Below are positions 8,001 through 8,701 of a stretch of DNA of 8,701 nt, piece by piece; the stretch's first letter is position 1, and each line of letters starts with the position of its first letter. The stretch lies in contig JBNKPL010000095.1 in assembly GCA_050295355.1 (NCBI GenBank), forward strand, positions 1 to 8,701, given 5' to 3'. Position numbers and translations under genes: made by a program. Below the pieces are notes generated by a model, which saw nothing but the letters and a program-made list of their open reading frames with translations, was not told the origin of the DNA and did not search any database. Source of the stretch: CBFDBF01 sp050295355 (GTDB lineage: Bacteria > Pseudomonadota > Gammaproteobacteria > Chromatiales > Chromatiaceae).

Positions 8001-8600
8001 GACGAAGGTGCATCCAGCGGCGGCAACGGCGGGGGACGCGGACGCCGCGAACGGGTGATGGTGGCGGGGCTCGCCCTTTCCGTCAGTCACCGCCAGACCC
8101 AGCGTGGAAGGATGGGGACCCTGGTGCTGGATGACCGCAGCGGACGTATTGAGGTCACCCTTTTTGCCGATGCCTATGAGGCGTACAGCAACCTGCTGGT
8201 GGCGGACCGGGTGCTGGTGGTGGCCGGCAGCGCCAGTTATGACGAATACCGCGGCGGCATGAGCATCCGGGCCGATCAGGTGTTTGAGTTTCAGCAGGCG
8301 CGGGGGATCCACGCCCGGGCGATCCAGCTCCACGCCGATATCCGCCAGTTGAATGGAAACGGCGGTTCCGGGGGCGATTTTCTCCGGCAAATGGAAAAAG
8401 TCCTGACACCCTACCGGGGCGGGAACTGCGGAGTTCAGATGACGTATCGCAGAGCGGATGCCAGCGCCCTGCTGCAGTTCGGCGAGGCGTGGCGGGTGGA
8501 TCCCGCCGATGAGCTGATCCGGCGCCTGCAGCGGCTGCTGGGGCCGGAACATGTGAGCGTACTGTACGGCCATCCGCATATACCCCCTTCCCCGGCGTAG
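5046..8600 (+). CDS. dnaE: DNA polymerase III alpha subunit DnaE
   Basis: DnaE is the catalytic C-family polymerase of the replicative holoenzyme. The protein has 1184 residues (E. coli 1160). Domains in order: the PHP domain (about 1-270, opening FVHLRVHSEYS, with Arg in place of the first metal-binding His as in E. coli, so proofreading is probably by a separate DnaQ); the palm and nucleotide-binding region with GPGRGSGAGS at 360-369; the catalytic PDFDVDF with Asp404 and Asp406, and a third Asp556 in VKFDFLGLRT; the fingers and helix-hairpin-helix region with GLGAIKGVGES at about 830-840; the beta-clamp binding motif QNDLF at 916-920; an OB-fold at about 1004-1085; and the C-terminal tau-binding region. 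Two Gly-rich stretches, about 988-999 and 1102-1110, flank the OB-fold. GTG 5046 aligns MESSFVHLRVHS with the E. coli start. Only a weak GGG (5031-5033) precedes it. Confidence 0.97.
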   Translation: MESSFVHLRVHSEYSLVDGLVRVKPLVGAVAAAGMPAVAVTDQSNLFAMVKFYRAALTKGVKPIVGVDCWLRNEQDVNKPDRLLLLVQNSEGYRNLTALISRGYTEGQHLGRPMLNREWFQGYSEGLIALSGGRDGDVGKALLSGNPGQAGELLDEWLELFGDRYYLEVKRTGRPFEEDLLHASVELAAAKEVPLVATNDVRFLRPEDFEAHEVRVCIHEGRTLDDPRRPKNYSAQQYLRTPEEMAELFSDLPEALENSVEIAKRCNLELTLGENYLPDFPVPEGMTIGEFFIQESNRGLAERLEQILDPGDPQFAEQKRSYQERLQLELDVIIGMGFPGYFLIVADFIRWSKENGIPVGPGRGSGAGSLVAYALGITNLDPIEHDLLFERFLNPERVSMPDFDVDFCMEGRDRVIEYVAQRYGRESVSQIITYGSMAAKAVVRDVGRVLGHAYGFVDRIAKLIPFEIGMTLEKALEESEELQEAYRGDEEVSALIDMARKLEGLARNAGKHAGGVVIAPTVLTDFTPLYCEPGGDNLVTQFNMKWVEQAGLVKFDFLGLRTLTIVDWALQTINRERAAQGEKPIDIDAIPMDDAEAFRLLKRCETTAVFQLESRGMKELIKKLQPDCFDDITALVALFRPGPLQSGMVDDFIARKHGRQKVVYPHPKLEPILQSTYGVILYQEQVMQIAQELAGYTLGGADLLRRAMGKKKPEEMAKQGEIFRKGAVELGVEEDTARYIFDLMEKFAGYGFNKSHSAAYALVSYQTMWLKAHYPAAFMAAVLSADMDHTDKVVTMIDECRSMRLKVESPDINQSEYHFTVGEGGSVVYGLGAIKGVGESAIESIIEARRGEGEFRDLFEFCRRIDLRKVNRRVLESLIRAGALDSLGANRATMMQQLPTALKMAEQHNATREAGQNDLFGMAEPDPVGAPEEQLMLQAVEEWEEEQRLQGEKETLGLYLTGHPVARYEPELPGLGITRIATVLQDEGASSGGNGGGRGRRERVMVAGLALSVSHRQTQRGRMGTLVLDDRSGRIEVTLFADAYEAYSNLLVADRVLVVAGSASYDEYRGGMSIRADQVFEFQQARGIHARAIQLHADIRQLNGNGGSGGDFLRQMEKVLTPYRGGNCGVQMTYRRADASALLQFGEAWRVDPADELIRRLQRLLGPEHVSVLYGHPHIPPSPA

Positions 8601-8613
8601 TGAAATTTTGATC

Positions 8614-8691
8614 ACCACGGAGGACACAGAGGTCACAGAGGAAATGCTTTGTAGTAATAGTGCTCTCTGTGACCTCTGTGTCCCCTGTGGT
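8614..8691. repeat. Long imperfect inverted repeat (hairpin element) after dnaE
   Basis: The left arm 8614-8640 pairs with the right arm 8665-8691. Bases 8622-8640 and 8665-8683 pair perfectly over 19 positions. Outside these there is one A-C mismatch (8621/8684) and one G-T pair (8619/8686), and five outer pairs and one inner pair match. A G-T pair (8641/8664) may close a 22-base loop. Each arm is built of near-repeats of GGWCACAGA. It starts 14 bases after the dnaE stop. Arms of this ACCACRGAGGACACAGAGG type occur, from general knowledge, as dispersed intergenic repeats in many bacteria, but copy number here cannot be seen. It could also act as a transcript 3'-end hairpin, though there is no clean T run after it, so it is not called a terminator. 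Confidence 0.85.
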
Positions 8692-8701
8692 TAAGATATT
8701 T

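Noticed and set aside
5055..8636. Open frame of 1193 codons on the minus strand opposite dnaE
   Set aside because: It mirrors the dnaE codons; the translation is a low-information His/Gln/Gly/Leu-rich string with no recognisable domain. Long stop-free antisense frames are expected opposite GC-rich, strongly biased genes.
8614..8691. CRISPR repeat-spacer unit
   Set aside because: The two arms are inverted copies, not direct repeats, with a single centre and no array of spacers.

Overview
The window is a conserved outer-membrane and lipid A biogenesis cluster from a gammaproteobacterium. From left to right, all on the + strand, it holds the 3' end of bamA, then skp (ompH), lpxD, fabZ, lpxA, lpxB, rnhB and dnaE. 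This is the same order as the Escherichia coli bamA-skp-lpxD-fabZ-lpxA-lpxB-rnhB-dnaE run. The proteins resemble the E. coli and Pseudomonas versions along their full length. The DNA is GC-rich, most strongly in dnaE and visibly less in the bamA/skp end. No genus is assigned; a free-living, non-enteric gammaproteobacterium is the best reading.

Layout: bamA ends at 383 and skp follows after a 20-base gap. lpxD follows skp with a 9-base gap. A 50-base gap precedes fabZ. fabZ/lpxA overlap by 4 bases, lpxA/lpxB by 11 bases, and lpxB/rnhB are 1 base apart. A 67-base gap precedes dnaE, which fills 5046-8600. The last 101 bases hold no gene; they hold a long hairpin-forming inverted repeat (8614-8691).

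How the genes work together: BamA (barrel insertion) and Skp (periplasmic chaperone) handle outer-membrane proteins. LpxA, LpxD and LpxB catalyse early lipid A steps. FabZ competes with LpxA and LpxD for (R)-3-hydroxyacyl-ACP and so links fatty-acid and lipid A synthesis. RnhB and DnaE belong to DNA maintenance and replication and share the locus by conserved synteny.

No previously undescribed system is visible. The points worth a second look are the terminal inverted repeat with its 9-base sub-repeats, a methionine at the LpxA acyl-chain ruler position that predicts a 10-carbon preference, and the heavy use of non-ATG starts (six of seven visible starts under the preferred calls).
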